From assembly GCA_026260175.1 (NCBI GenBank), contig JAKCWW010000037.1, positions 118,743 to 182,742 on the forward strand: a stretch of 64,000 nucleotides of DNA. Reading direction: 5' to 3'. Source of the stretch: Reticulitermes lucifugus (Eukaryota; Arthropoda; Insecta; Blattodea; Rhinotermitidae). Position 1 is the stretch's first letter, and each line of letters starts with the position of its first letter. Positions 11,927-24,485 of this stretch are shown piece by piece. The position numbers and the translations under genes are program-made. Under the pieces are notes generated by a model that was not told where the DNA came from, did not search any database, and saw nothing but the letters and a program-made list of their open reading frames with translations.

Positions 11927-13726
11927 ATCTACTATTAAAGTTTTTTAATAGTGAGGGTGCATCAAGTTGGTTTTAATTTCAATTTTAACGGGTCTTGACA
12001 TTTGTTCATTTCTTACTTTCCTCATATTTTACTCTTATATTGTTAACGCATTTACCACAATTAAGTTGATAAATAATGTGTTTTTTAAATTGTTAATGCA
12101 TGACTAATTTAAACCAAAGTCAACACCTTTCTTCAAAGAATATTTACACCCTCTTTCTAAAATTATCTCCCTTTTCCCGATTTCAATGTCTAGCCACGTG
12201 CAAAGGGCGTAATCAGTCAGAGTCTAAAAAAGACACATCTTGGTACTTAGGTGTAGAAAAGCCCCTGTATGGGTCTAACCCAAACGTTCCTTTCTACTCT
12301 TGTTTAGGAAGTTGTGGAGCAAGTATAATTTGCCTCTTTCTCCAGACGTTTAATTACCCCAGCGCGAGATTCAGTGCTCCAATGCCAACCTACCTACCCA
12401 GTCATCCGTATGACTGCAGTACAAAGAGAACGTAAGCTCAGTAGGGCCATTGCCACAACTCAGATGGCAGTGCGCCGAGTAGTACTCAACTGTCAAACTC
12501 AGCACATGGACGTTGCAGTGACGGACTGGCTCACACATAAGTTGGTCATCATTATTCTGAAAGTGTAGTGAGATTTATCGACTTCGTATCTCTATTATCG
12601 CAGTGACAAAAGGAATCTTCTTTTTTTCGATTTGGGCGTGAACTGTTATTTTTATTTTTAACGAAGTAACGAATGGTATCTCAGTGTATAGTGTATAGGA
12701 ATTTAAACTTAAAGCCAAAAGTGTGTTTTATATAAACTTTGTGCAATACTTGTCAGAAGAATAAGTTGCAAAAAATTATTTTCTCTAAAACTTCCACGAT
12801 ATGCAAATATACACGTCGAATGAAGTCAGACTTATAAAGTGACGCTACAAATTTAAGGTCAGATATTACAGTGAAATATAATACATTTATGGGAGTGAGG
12901 CGAACTTCAGATGTGTACAAACTGAACGAAAGTGGGATCAAATGTGTATTGTGATATAATCGATTAGAAACAATAACAATTTCTACGCATGACAATACTT
13001 TTAAGTACACTGGAAAATGTGGTATATTTATGAAAACTGTAATTATTTTTAGGTACTGACTATACTTTTTCCTAAAATATTTAAATAATAATTCCATTCA
13101 GACCTTAAAAAATTATTTCAAATACTTTGATGCTTGCAGCGTGTTCGATCTACACCATGTAACATCTGCTCTGCATTGTATGTGCTGCTGTTTTGTGTGC
13201 TTACATCTTTATCACATTCTATCTTGACCGAATGTCTGAAAGGGGGCTTTATTCGGACTTGGACTTATTTAATCTTTTACACATTTGACGAAATAAACGG
13301 AAGACGGAAATATTCATGTATGAATTTGTAATATATTCTTAAGGCTGCAAGAGACATTTCAACCCCAGTAGTTGGAGCTGCTCTTTCAATTTTTTTAAAT
13401 AAAAACTCGAGTAAGTTTTATATGCCCTAAGACAGTGTTACCATAGCCAACATTACAACTGCCGAATAAATAATACAATCATCTGGCCGTGCCCTGTGGC
13501 ACTTTCAACTCGTCAGGATATATGAAAGGAGAAGCGCTGCGTAATATCGCCTGCTGATATGAACAAGGGGATGAAATGCGATTGTAAATGAAATCATTGC
13601 TGTTTTGACAGAAGTGTGTTAATAACGTTATGGAAGCTCCAAAATTTGCAATGGGCTAACATTCGCCACTGTCTTGAGGGTCTGAACATGCAAGTTGATG
13701 GCTGAGCTCTCAGGTCATCAAGGGTC

Positions 13727-13804
13727 ATGCTATTCCGATTGCTGTGTGTCTGCTTCTACCTTGGAGCCCTACGCGCTACCGCTACCTTTGCTCATCGACA
13801 AGAG
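13727..13804 (+). CDS. Exon 1, signal peptide of ADAMTS-like metalloprotease
   Basis: This exon encodes residues 1-26. It starts at an ATG preceded in frame by a TGA at 13703 and ends at the strong splice donor GAG|GTAAGG in phase 0. The peptide opens with MLFRLLCVCFYLGAL, a basic residue then a hydrophobic core, followed by an A-T-A (17-19) motif that fits signal peptidase cleavage before T20. The product should therefore enter the secretory pathway. An acceptor-like CTCTCAG ends just upstream at 13712, so a 5' untranslated exon could precede this one. The phase matches exon 2 exactly. The exon is short and linked to the others only by phase, strand and a sensible domain order, so it could belong to another transcript. 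Confidence 0.5.
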
Positions 13805-15968
13805 GTAAGGAAGACTTCAATAACCTTTCTATTGCTTATAAGCACAGTGCCAGGAGGGTTCTCCACACAGGGGGCACGTAAGAAAGTTCCATGCTCTCCC
13901 AGTGGACTTTAATTGGAGGTAAGTGGGGAACTTTTATGCTTCGACCGCTTTAACCTTAAGGAACGACCCCCAGTACCTATCAAGTATGAAGCTCGGTGGG
14001 CCCCACAGCCGGTATTGATGAGGTGGTTATGAGATTTATCCTTGTCACTGCGGTAATCGAAATCCTGGTTATCCTTTCCGTTGTCAGTTACTTCACGGTT
14101 GATCATCTGTGGCGATTAATCAACCACATGTTAATCAGTCTCTCTACTGCCTAAAAATAGATCAAGTTGTTGTCGGTCTAAATGTAACAAGACTGTAAAT
14201 AGGCATATGTTCTTTAATTCGTAATAAGCGTGATTCATTTGCCGGAAGGGTTTTCGCTAATTTGCCTATTGCTCATGAAACGGAAATTTGTCGCAACCCA
14301 CACAATTCTTCAAACTGATATTCCCGCATTACTAGACAGGTGGGTTAAAAAGACATTTTCTGTCAAAATGTTGTGTCCACAAAATATTGCTTGTCCTTAT
14401 ATTTTCGTAAAAACATAACATGCTTAAATGTTGGTCTCTTTGAAGATCGGTCAAGTTTTTTGTCACCTGTAAAATTGTGTTTCACGACAGATTGCTCTTT
14501 CGTGAGGTATAATGTTCATTACTGCAGATACATATCTGTTGTTGCAAATATTCTCCCACTACACTGTGTCATCACATATTATATATAGGCTTGTTCCTTT
14601 AATTTAATGGTGAAGAATTTTACAGAATTATGTTTAAAAGCGGACACAAAACAACTCGCACTACAGAGCAAACTTTGCAAGTCCTTCTCCTCCTATCTCA
14701 AAGTTCATTAAATATTCACAGAAGCGAAAGAATTGCCGTAAAAAGATCTTGTCAAAATGAGGGACATGTTTTATGCCCAGTACACTTCAAATTACGTTAG
14801 GCTGTACATTTTATAAATGTACATTCAACAGCCTATAATAACCGAACACGTTGTCTCGGGTGGTAAGTCTTCTAAAATATCCTTTCGAATATAGGCCAGA
14901 ATACAAATTATAGTTACTAAAATGTTTTGTGTTTTTCCTCGGTTCCTGCAGGCTAATGCCGGACTAGTATCTCGTAATAGAACATTATCGTTCCTTTCCT
15001 CCTCCTTTCCCAATTAGTATTCATTAATGATTCTAATGTGGACACTACAGACTTTACGATACTGACAGAGTCGTTAAATAATTCATGGATATGTACACAG
15101 ACTAATCGACAATAAACTATGAAAAAAAAGCTGATTGTCCAAAAGTCATTTTTCCAAACAGGGAGGTTATTATCGAAGTCTGTTATGTGTTCCTAGTTTT
15201 CATGATATCAGCCCTGACGTGTTGTATTAAAAAGTGGAAAATCTGCATTTATCCGTGCCTTTGGTTGAAATCTTTATTTTGGAAATGTTACAAATTTCCG
15301 TTCAGTTACAAGAGCTGTCAGTCAGTCACACAACTGTAGCAGCGAGCAGGCCATTAGGCCGTACTGGCCTACTACTTCATAATGTGTTGGCTGATTTGGT
15401 ACCTTTTGTTAAAAACTCTCAAACGGCCCCATATAGGACTTCTCGGATTTAGAAAAACACAGAAGTGTTTGATTTTATGAAGATGTCACTTCTTAAAATT
15501 TATTAGCGTCGGTGGTAAGTGAAAGAAATATGGTCACGGAACATAGGTAGCTTAATTTTCTCGAAGGTAATATGCCGCCCTCTGATGTTCAGAGAAGACT
15601 GAATTATTCATAATAACCTCGCTAGACGCAATACCCTTGGCGTGCATGAGTTAGCCAAATCCTGGTTCCCTGTGAGGTAAACCCTGAGACCAAAGAAACA
15701 TAAGCAAAGAGCATATTCTAAAACATAGCACGAACAGATGGAGACGTGAATAGTTTGGCGGCCACTTATATGAATGGCACGTAGCTAGTAATAATTCTAC
15801 GTGTATATGTATGTATATTTGTTTACGTATTTACGTGTTCACTTAACAGCTGATTGGCCAATTAAATTTAAAAGTGCGAGAATACAACCACAGCAAATCA
15901 GGTCAAATGCAAATCCGGGACAAAAGTAAAATTGTAAGAACAATTTAGCTAGAGAAAGAAAAGTAGTC

Positions 15969-15990
15969 TAATAATAATAATAATAATAAA
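15969..15990. repeat. (TAA)n microsatellite
   Basis: About seven TAA units in AT-rich DNA. Confidence 0.85.
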
Positions 15991-17812
15991 AAACACAATA
16001 ATACAAAATCACACAGGACTTAGATCTGAAGTTGATGGATACTTGTCAACAACGATAAATCATGTCTTTAGCATTGTGGGGAGTGTTTAAACTTGGGAGG
16101 TTTTTATGACCGTCACATGGAACTCACACGGTGGAGACAAATATATACATAACTACCGGTAGAGAATTTTGGTAGTGTAATATGTTGAAAATGTGTAATT
16201 GGAAGACAAATAAGGTACTGGGGAGATAACACTAATACGAATATTATGGATGCTGATTTCATTGTTGGAGGGTACAGAGGTATTGTAACCAGGCGTATTG
16301 TTATATTTCAGTATGCATGAGCTCACTCTTTTCCTACTGTCAGCGATTCCAGAAAAAAAGTATTTATCCATTGACAGAATAACTAACTCCATGAACGCTG
16401 AATTTTTCTCGAGAAGCTATTAGCTGCTCAGCGGATAAAATTTCCCCGCATTTTGTGGAACTCGGAGACTCATTAATGTGTTAAAACAGCCCGCTACATG
16501 ACCCCAGTACAGCGCATCCAATCCTAAATATTCAAGACCTATTGCAGTACCAGCTTCGCTATACACGTCGATCTTCAAAGCCTCTTCATTCAGATGCTTT
16601 TATTAAAACGTTTTCACTTCTCTCCCATTCTTGCTAAATGACCCGACCATCTAATTCCAGTCACATAAGTCAAAAATACTTGTTTAAATTGATTAGTCGA
16701 ACTTTCCGTTAATAAGACTGTGTGCACCCGCCGACTGTCGCCAATACAGTCACGTGCATTTTAAATGGACCTTGAAATGTTTAGCACGTGACAGAGGCCG
16801 ACTTACTGATATTATAGTGTTGAGCTGTATCTGAAGGAACCAGACCGGGATCAGGTAAAAGGGAGATTTTTCAGGCCTTGATGAAAACATTGTCGGCTAG
16901 CGTAGTGTAAACTAACAACTGATAAATTCTAGCATTGTCCTGTCCAGTGAGAGACTGTTATGTCTCACTGCGTTTGGTAACGAGGTAATAATGTTGATGA
17001 TGTACCCACAAATCTTTCGAGCAACATCAGGACAAAGATAGTTGTTTCCAGTAGGTAATTTATGCTTTCGCTAACCTATAACATATAACTGTGCCAAAAA
17101 CTGTAATAACATGTGTTATTTTTTGTATTAAGGACACAATTTTTTTATTCCGGACAATCTCTTACACTAAAATGTAAACCACAGCCGTAATCCGTGCGAA
17201 GTAAAATTATTTATAGGTGTTTTATTGACAAAGCCTATATGTTTTATGAAGTACATAACTGATATTATACATGCAATGTTCTCCCTGTATCTTTCTCTAT
17301 TTCTTCGAATCTCTCTCGTTTCCCTCTCCACCATTCTTCCCGTTATTTATTTCTTTTGTCTCTCTTCTTGACTTCCTGGTTTTCTTTTGTCCATTTAATA
17401 CTTCCTTCTTCATTTTCATACATGTATCTATTTATGTATAGTTAAGGACATAACACCTCTTCTATTTGTTTAACTTTTATTCTACCGAGGTGGGTACTAA
17501 AATTTTAGCGCGTGGTTTGTGAAAAACGTATTACTGAAACATATAAAGATGCAATTATGAAACAAAGGGCATTTTTGTGGAAAGGCATAAATTTCCTTGT
17601 TACCTAATTATATAAAATGAATTTCTAGGGGTGTTTTTCTACTTTCGTTTGTGTTTGGCAATGCAAGTATTTAAAAGATTAATTCAAATGTGTTGAAGGT
17701 AATGGGTACCGAAAAACAGTTCCAGACTGTCTTCTCTGTACGAGGAAACAGAAGCCGACGAGAAAAAAACTTCGTAACGCTTTTTGTAGTTAGTTCCTCT
17801 TGCACAGGTAAT

Positions 17813-17875
17813 AAACACAACATACAGTGACATAAATCCAACATACAGTGACATCAACACAACATACAGTGACGT
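17813..17875 (+). repeat. Three tandem 21-nt units
   Basis: Three units (17813-17833, 17834-17854, 17855-17875) share the core CAACATACAGTGAC and differ mainly in the first five or six bases. It is a short minisatellite, not coding as far as I can see. Confidence 0.8.
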
Positions 17876-18186
17876 GTCCTGCCAGTTACTTCGAAAGGTA
17901 TTTCATAACGGTTGCAATATCGTATGCGGCACCAAGACATATAAACCTTGAACTCTGGCCAGGCCCGCCCACTGCAAGCCCGTTGTTCCAATGGAATGCC
18001 TAGCAGGCTGTTATTTCTCAGTGACATAGTACTGAGACCTATAAACTTACGAGGGTAACACCCGAGATATTTCACTCTGTCAGTACTAATTTGTTTATTT
18101 ACTTAATTAATGATTTGCTAATTGAAATTTATTAACTTCATTTCTGATTTATTTATTCGGTTACACGTTTATTTATTTATAAGTCA

Positions 18187-18480
18187 GAATAGCTCAGTCA
18201 TGTGATAAGGGTTCGAATCCCGGCAGAGGCAGTAATACTCTTTTCGATACCACGTCCTAACTGCCTGCGAAATCGAGCCTTCCCTTCGACGAAACACTGG
18301 GAGGCCTTTTCGCCCAAGATAAAGTGGGAAGACCTCGCATCCGAAACGCATCTCCTAATTCCGAGGCACAGAGTATACAGAAATTTGCCTTCACATCTCC
18401 TAAACACATCTGCACGATTCGTAGGTAGGAGCTGTTTCGTCTATTTTGGAGTGTTGAATTTTCCACAGCGGTTTCGTTGA
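18187..18480 (+). mobile_element. tRNA-derived SINE, internally deleted head
   Basis: The head has an A-box-like ATAGCTCAGT, and 15-20 nt further a B box GGTTCGAATCC followed by CGGCAGAGGCAG. That spacing is too short for a tRNA, so the head is deleted. The rest is a moderately GC-rich body (to about 18480) with a CCGAGGCACAGAG stretch. The head resembles the minus-strand element at 38.35-38.59 kb. Confidence 0.5.
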
Positions 18481-18600
18481 GGATTCAGGTCTTCTCGGAC
18501 GTGACACAGCCTCGCTGGTTTATTTTCCCGAAGTTTCGAAGGAAGTTAGTGCCTTTATCTTCAAGGATTGAAGGATCAACCAGCAGCACAGAGTCACGTC
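18478..18600 (-). repeat. Second ribozyme-like repeat family, single copy
   Basis: It carries, on the minus strand, TTGAAGATAAAGG, then a nine-base loop, then CCTTCGAAACTTCGGG. It is flanked by inverted segments (CAGGTCTTCTCGGACGTGAC near 18486 and GTCACGTCCCAGAAG near 18592). The order box, AAGG/CCTT hairpin, GAAAC is hammerhead-like but the first core base is T, not C. Confidence 0.5.
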
Positions 18601-19926
18601 CCAGAAGAACTCTCTTTTCCTATTATATTTATTTGTGTTACTTATTGCACGACAGTGCTCAATTAAGCGGAGAAAGGCTTAGAATTTCAGGCTGAATTCA
18701 ATGGGTAGATGAAATAAGGATTGTATGATTTGTTGATACGTTGTGTTGAAACTGTTGGTGTTCTGTACTTGATTTGGGTACACAAAGAGTGATAGACCGT
18801 TTAGAATACGAGTCTCGTAGATTGGTCATGTAGGTAGGAGGACTGATATTTAGTAATGATATATTTGATAAGTGCATCTACTGTGTGTTTATAATTCGAT
18901 TTACCTTAAAGTGTAACAATATACGCTGTATATATTTAATTTTTATTTCAAAATTGTAAAATAACCAGACTAAGAAATAATTTTTCGTCACCAAATAAGT
19001 TTGTAATTCTCATGATTCTAAGCACGGAATTAGGAAATCGAAAGCATCCTGAATAGTTACCTCAATTGTTAGACGACTGACACGCCCCCAAGAATGTGAA
19101 AGTACTTTTCTGTCCAATGCTACCCGATATCCGAAAGAACATAGCTTTGTTCGAAGATTTCCAGGCTTCGCCCACTTGTCCTTCTGATGAAAATGAAGAT
19201 GAGTATTTGGTATAAGTGGAATGATAGTGACGAGTGAAAACCGAAGTACTTGGAGAAAAGTCTGTCACATTGCCGACGCACTTTCCTGAAAATTATATAT
19301 AAATTCCTTTGGAATCTCACAGAGAGCAGAGTTTCTTATCACTAGGAAGAGCAGTTTCTGCTATCAAGCAAATGATGGCGGCTTGATTTCAGAATAATGG
19401 ATAACACGTAAACACTGCATGGCAAAGTGAAGATTATCTTAATGTTATAGTAGGTGATACATACAATTACCACTAGGTTTTAAATGTTAAAATGCACCAC
19501 AGCTAATTACTACGTAATTTACAAAACGTTGTGTGTCACCATCGTATTACCCTTAACAACGCTACACAAGGGAAAGGGTTTTATAAAATCTAATCATAAA
19601 ATAAAAAATGCCAAGAATATTAACAGCCTATTAGCGCACATCTTGCTAGAATCTAGTGAGACATTGAAAAGGTCTCCCTACACACACAGCCACGGAAGGA
19701 TAGAACAAGCAGCATCAAAACACACAAGAAAATGCACCTGGAGACGTAGAAATACGCCAGTTGTTCCGCAACAGTGAATACTACGCACATTTTACAATTT
19801 TAATCAGGTTATAAATATACACATATTTATGGTTTTAAATATTAACCAGACTATCGTACCACATAGTGATACGTACATATTGTACATTTGTCTTAATATG
19901 TGCTTATTTTAGTAGTACATTGTAAC

Positions 19927-19970
19927 CCCCCGAAGATGGAACTACAAAGTTCCGAAACACGTGTAGGTTT
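19927..19970 (+). repeat. Decayed hammerhead-like motif
   Basis: CCGAAGA (normally CTGANGA) is followed by a perfect hairpin GGAACT/AGTTCC, GAAA, a palindromic ACACGTGT and an A at the cleavage position. The substitution in the core and a poor stem I make it probably inactive. Downstream, a GTTGGTTTCATTATTTG end and a TGCACGGTG stretch resemble the outer parts of the palindromic elements. Confidence 0.5.
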
Positions 19971-22062
19971 GAAGGGACATAGGCTACAATAAAAGTGGTC
20001 AAAATAGTGCATTTGTTGGTTTCATTATTTGATTAAAAAAATGCACGGTGGTAATAGTGTGAAATTTACAATAGAGTATTAGATTCATAGGATTTGTGGT
20101 GTGAATAACAACAAAACACAAGTGAGGTAGACGGGTATTCTTTTTACCAGTTTTCTAAAGTGAAATAGAAAAAGTTTGTCTGAGGCATATAATAATTTCT
20201 GTTACGAATCCACTCATAAAATGGGAAGTAAACTGTACTGTCAGAAATTCTTGCATTTGTATAGGCTTTCTAGGTTACAACAATCTAAGGAAACCAAACT
20301 GATTACTAAGGAATAGGAGATACGAAACTAAAAAGTCGAGGGAATCCTTGTGACCTATGTTACAACATATTTCTTATTCTGTCTTATCCTTCCTCTACTG
20401 TCTAGGCTCATGCCTATTTCAAATTCACACCTACTGGCCGTCTTGCCTACTCTTAGGACCCTATACCTTTGGTTTGTATAGAGGAGTCAGTTTCTGTAAT
20501 TAGTGTTTCTACTCCCTTGAGGTGTGTTATTACCTTTTTTCTCTTGCAGCTGCATATTATTTGGGTACCTGAATAAATATTTAGTTCCGTGTATTTCCAA
20601 CCATAATTTTGTCTCAACTGCTAAAAATATACCCCTTGACGCTTGTTAAGTGTTTTATTTCCGGTGCTTAAATTTTACTAATTTTCTTGTTTCTCTTATT
20701 CCATTTTCACTGTTTTTAAAATGTAGGAAGATTATCGCTTTGTATTTTTTCTGTTCTTACTCCTAATTTTAAGGTGCTGTCCCACATATTTTCCTTAAAC
20801 GTAAGTTATACAGGGTTTATTTACAATAAGAAGTAACGACTGTCTCTCTAAAGAACACGTTTATATATGACCCACTGTAATATAAAATACGGAAATACTC
20901 GTACAACAGTGTTTCAAAAACCTTCGCAATTACGTGGTCGCCAAGGAAAACCAGTTTTTGAAGAGCAAGAACATAATAAAAGAAAACAACAGTGTGAATT
21001 ATACTAATCATTCACTGACATAACTCATGAAATTTATCTGACCTTATTCGTCAGAAATAAAAAGCAGCGTGTTTGGTTTAAACCATACAATTCACATATC
21101 CAAATTTCATAAGTGTGCAAGTTTTAATCTACGTAAATAATCATCACTACACTTAATACAAAATTCATACAACAAAATTACTAATTGGTTTCACAACTCA
21201 AGAAAAAAAATGATGTGAAATAATGTGTAAATAAAATAATTTGAGTTGCATAAATATTTTAAATAGTCTTAAAATAATAAACACATACACGAGTGTAGAT
21301 GTTTATTTAAGGTTTTGTTGATAAATGGAGAATAAGAAGTTCGTGAAAAGAAAATGTTGGGTGTTTTACAAAATAAGACACCTATTTATTGCGCAATATG
21401 TGTAAATTTGGAATTGTTAAATGTAACGGAATATAAACGTATCTTTCACAATGAGCCACATAGGCATTCAAATTGCTCTCGATTTTCCGTAGCTTATTTC
21501 TCAATAACGTAAGCAGATAAAAATCTTCAAAATTGAATTTGAGATATTCAGCTTGAGGACCTGTGGTAAAATTAACATGTTCATCTATTCGTGATAAAAT
21601 ATTAGAAAACGCAATAAATTATTTACCTTAATCAAGCTCGTACAACAAAAGTATCCATTTATCCTTGTAGCATACTCTCTATTAATTACGTCTTTCTGAC
21701 AAAAGTAGGACTTCAACAGCGTGCTGTCCTTATATTACGAGCATGTGAAGGTAAAATAAAATTACTTTTCAGAGCTTGCTCTACATGGAGGTGAGATATT
21801 AACTCCACTCTCCTACTCACAGTCACTTTTGATGAAGATATTGAATATGGGTTAGAACTATCAGAACTGCCTGCCACTACAACCTAGTGGTTATTACATG
21901 TACTATCAGGTTTAATGTTAACAACTTAGAAAATGCCCACAGAACGTAATACTTTGGCGCGTTTGTTTTGTTATAGTCTCTAGTGTTTAAATCAGTATTT
22001 ATATTAAGAAAAACATTGAATATGAGTGTATCTAAAATGTGCCTTCCCACCTTTTATACAAC

Positions 22063-22284
22063 ACACAATATAAGTCAAATTAAAAAAAGAACCAACTAGA
22101 TGCACAATCACTATTAAAAACTTTAATAGTAGTATTACATTAAACCCGACATGTTTCCGAAACATGTCGGGTTTAATGTAATACTACTATTAAAGTTTTT
22201 AATAGTGATTGTGCATCTAGTCGGTTCTTTTTTTATATATATACGAGATGCACGGTGAAAACAATATTAAATACACAATATAAG
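22063..22284. mobile_element. Perfectly palindromic Penelope-like element with 12-nt target duplication
   Basis: Exact 12-nt direct repeats ACACAATATAAG flank it (22063-22074 and 22273-22284). The core is a near-perfect palindrome of 76 nt per arm (22082-22157 and 22159-22234), separated by a single C. I can see one arm mismatch (CAACTAG against CTAGTCG). The centre is GACATGTTTC facing GAAACATGTC, so both arms keep only the 3' half of the ribozyme-like motif and the CTGA box is gone. A unique tail with TGCACGGTG lies on the right side, matching the left side of the element at 11.63 kb in inverted orientation. Confidence 0.75.
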
Positions 22285-24112
22285 GTCTCTCCGATCGTAG
22301 AAACGGACTTACAATAGATCATAATTGATATTTCGTAAACGTCGAGAAATATTTCTTACATTCATCTTCGAAACGGCGAGATTTACAGTTCAGTATATTC
22401 GATTGTTAGGTCCAGATTGTAAAATATTTCTTCGGCCTCAGCTTGCAATTCACAGAGAAGTCTGCCTTGTTTATAAAGACCAATTACGGCCAGACACCGT
22501 AAATAAATATTGGACTTTATGTAAAATGTCTGTTATATTTTCCGTCAAAACATCTTAATGTGTCGAAAAATTGTAGTAAAATCCCCAAGAAAGAAATGTA
22601 ATGAAAATCCGTCCTTTGGAACTTGCACTATTTCAACCTGACAGACGGACGGGTAGACATGACGAGGCTAATATTAACTCTTTCCATTTAATTTGCGAAA
22701 TACGCTGCATTTTAAAAGTACTGAGTATCTTTAGACTGTAAGCTTGTTATTAGTTCTACAATTAATACCGAATATGTCCGTAAACGACACTGAACAGCTT
22801 GGCTTTAAATGGACGAGGGCTGTGTTGTTTATGATGTAAGAAATGAAATATTGTATATAGTAAATGTGAATGAAAAATTTTGAAGCTTTGTTTAATTAAC
22901 ACTTTCTGCGATAATTTATCTTCTCATTTTTTCCACTACATGGACTATATTTTTACAGAAATACAGAAATTAAGTCTCTAGAATCTTACTAATCCTCAAA
23001 TGTAAAATTTAACAGCAATCCTCCCTTGGAGATTGAGATATTTATTCGTACAGATAGATGGATACGGCAGTACCCTATGCGCATATTTGTTTGTTTCTGA
23101 GTTAACCTGTCTCATTTCTACCCACCTTTTAATAACTACTCAGAATTTTTTAGGAGTTCTCAGATTCACAGCTGTGGTCAGTTTCAGTATCTACTGAGTG
23201 TCGTCTGCTGCCTGCTCGTAATTTTGGCTGAAAAGTTTGAATGTGCAGCGAGGAATTGCTGAGTATTAAATTTGAAATGCATTGTACCATTCACCTTTAA
23301 ATTTCAAGGGATGCATTTAAAGCGGATTTGACTTTAATTCATGTTAAACTTTCGCCTGAACACCTGCAGTAATAATTTCTTTATTCTTGAGGTCACATGA
23401 TTCCGCGTCTTGAAATTGTGGCCTGTAATTGGTCCATTATGTATCCCTCGGATAATAGACGAATAAATATGGAGCCTTGGTGGAATAAATTTTATATTGT
23501 ACAACTAAAGTTCTTGGTGAGGAACCTTTCCCAGAAAACTTTGTTTAACATAAAGCCCACGTGGACTGCCCTGGGAATGAACCAGGGACAGCGCTGACAA
23601 AAACCGGAAAACAATAATTTAGATCGATATAAATATTTATACGATTTTCAAGAGATATTAATCAAAATTTGAAGGGTGAAACACTACAATACCTGAAAAA
23701 ATTCCGTGCTCCAAAATTAAGAGTCAGTTTCGTTTTCTGAATTACACGATTCAGATATGCGTTATAGCCCGCGTTGTCAGACTAATTTTTTCGTCCTGAG
23801 GTGTTTTATCTAAGCCACAATACCACTGAAATATTGAAGTATGTATTAATTTAAGCCGGGATTCCATTAATAAAATTATAAGTTAAACACCTTGAGATTG
23901 AGTACTTACTAAGGCGTTGAAAATGCTTATTATATTTACAATACAATAACTAGGCCAGAGCCTGATCTATGAAATTCCCTTCATCTTTTGTTCCCTGATA
24001 TTCAAGTGCATCGCAGAAAAATACATAAACGGCTTCGTGTGTACGTATGCGTATACTAATGGCAAATTGACTGAATGAAATTTAATTTTTTATTATATTT
24101 TAGGCTCACCAC

Positions 24113-24310
24113 AATGGCCGTGTGATTTAAGGTCTCTATCTTCTAACGCTCTAATACAAGAATCGTGACTTCGAATCATACTTGGTCTTGGGTATAGGCA
24201 TTCCTCTGTGTTTGTTTTGCTGCGTAGGCTCTGGCCTTGCGACGGGCCGATCACCCGTCCAAGGCGTCCTTGAAACTCTCAGAAGATTCAGAACCCCGGG
24301 AAAGAGAGGC
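24113..24310 (+). mobile_element. Degraded tRNA-Leu-like SINE
   Basis: An A-box-like head TGGCCGTGTGATTTAAGG and a weak B box (GACTTCGAATCAT) are followed by a body with GGCCTTGCGACGGGCCGATC and CCGTCCAAGGCGTCC. The order agrees with the better copies at 29.8, 33.5 and 50.0 kb. Confidence 0.55.
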
Positions 24311-24350
24311 CGTGGGTGGCATTAGTCTGAGGCAGATATGTAGAAATAAA

Positions 24351-24485
24351 AATGGATAGAGACAGAGATAGACATAGGTGAATAGGCATACTCGTAGATT
24401 GTATAGCTTATACAGATAGGTAGATTACAGAAGTATACAGAGATATATAACAGATATAGACAGATAAGGAGATAGATATATGAGT
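24351..24485. repeat. Degenerate GATA/AGACAGATA-rich repeat
   Basis: Imperfect units of GATAGA, CAGATA and TAGACA for about 130 nt, directly after the SINE body; it may have grown from the SINE tail. Confidence 0.6.

Larger units (their letters stand above)
11621..11999. mobile_element. Palindromic Penelope-like non-autonomous element with 12-nt target duplication
   Basis: The element lies between exact direct repeats ACGGGTCTTGAC (11621-11632 and 11988-11999). Inside, two long arms fold on a 16-nt spacer at 11813-11828. The left arm is about 11669-11812, the right about 11829-11987, interrupted by an assembly gap. Each arm carries a CTGAAGATGG box, and the left arm also shows the partner GAAACATGTC. 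The outer part shares sequence with the palindrome at 22.1 kb (for example the CACCGTGCATC stretch). I infer two inverted pseudo-LTR-like units of a Penelope-type element; no reverse transcriptase is present. Confidence 0.7.
1..13726. other. Upstream non-coding DNA of the ADAMTS-like gene
   Basis: I see no convincing host exon here. The open frames are short, have no recognisable domain and sit in AT-rich sequence. Repeats that I can support (0.58, 2.7-3.15, 7.07, 9.3-9.9 and 11.6-12.0 kb, and a GC-rich block at 1.5-1.7 kb) are listed separately. A fragment at 7691-7760 resembles the start of the repeat at 56.84 kb. The remainder looks unique. No promoter could be assigned to the gene that starts at 13727, and part of its 5' UTR may lie on unrecognised upstream exons. 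Confidence 0.5.

Noticed and set aside
12374-12568. Small frame starting near MTAVQRERKLS
   Set aside because: Faintly reminiscent of transposase N-termini, but no helix-turn-helix or catalytic motif could be confirmed.
16819-16855. Possible 37-nt exon ending at GATCAG|GTAAAA
   Set aside because: The donor is fair but the acceptor has no pyrimidine run, and its length would break the phase between exons 1 and 2.
18187-18240. tRNA gene
   Set aside because: A and B boxes are far too close for a tRNA and there is no acceptor stem pairing; it is a SINE head.
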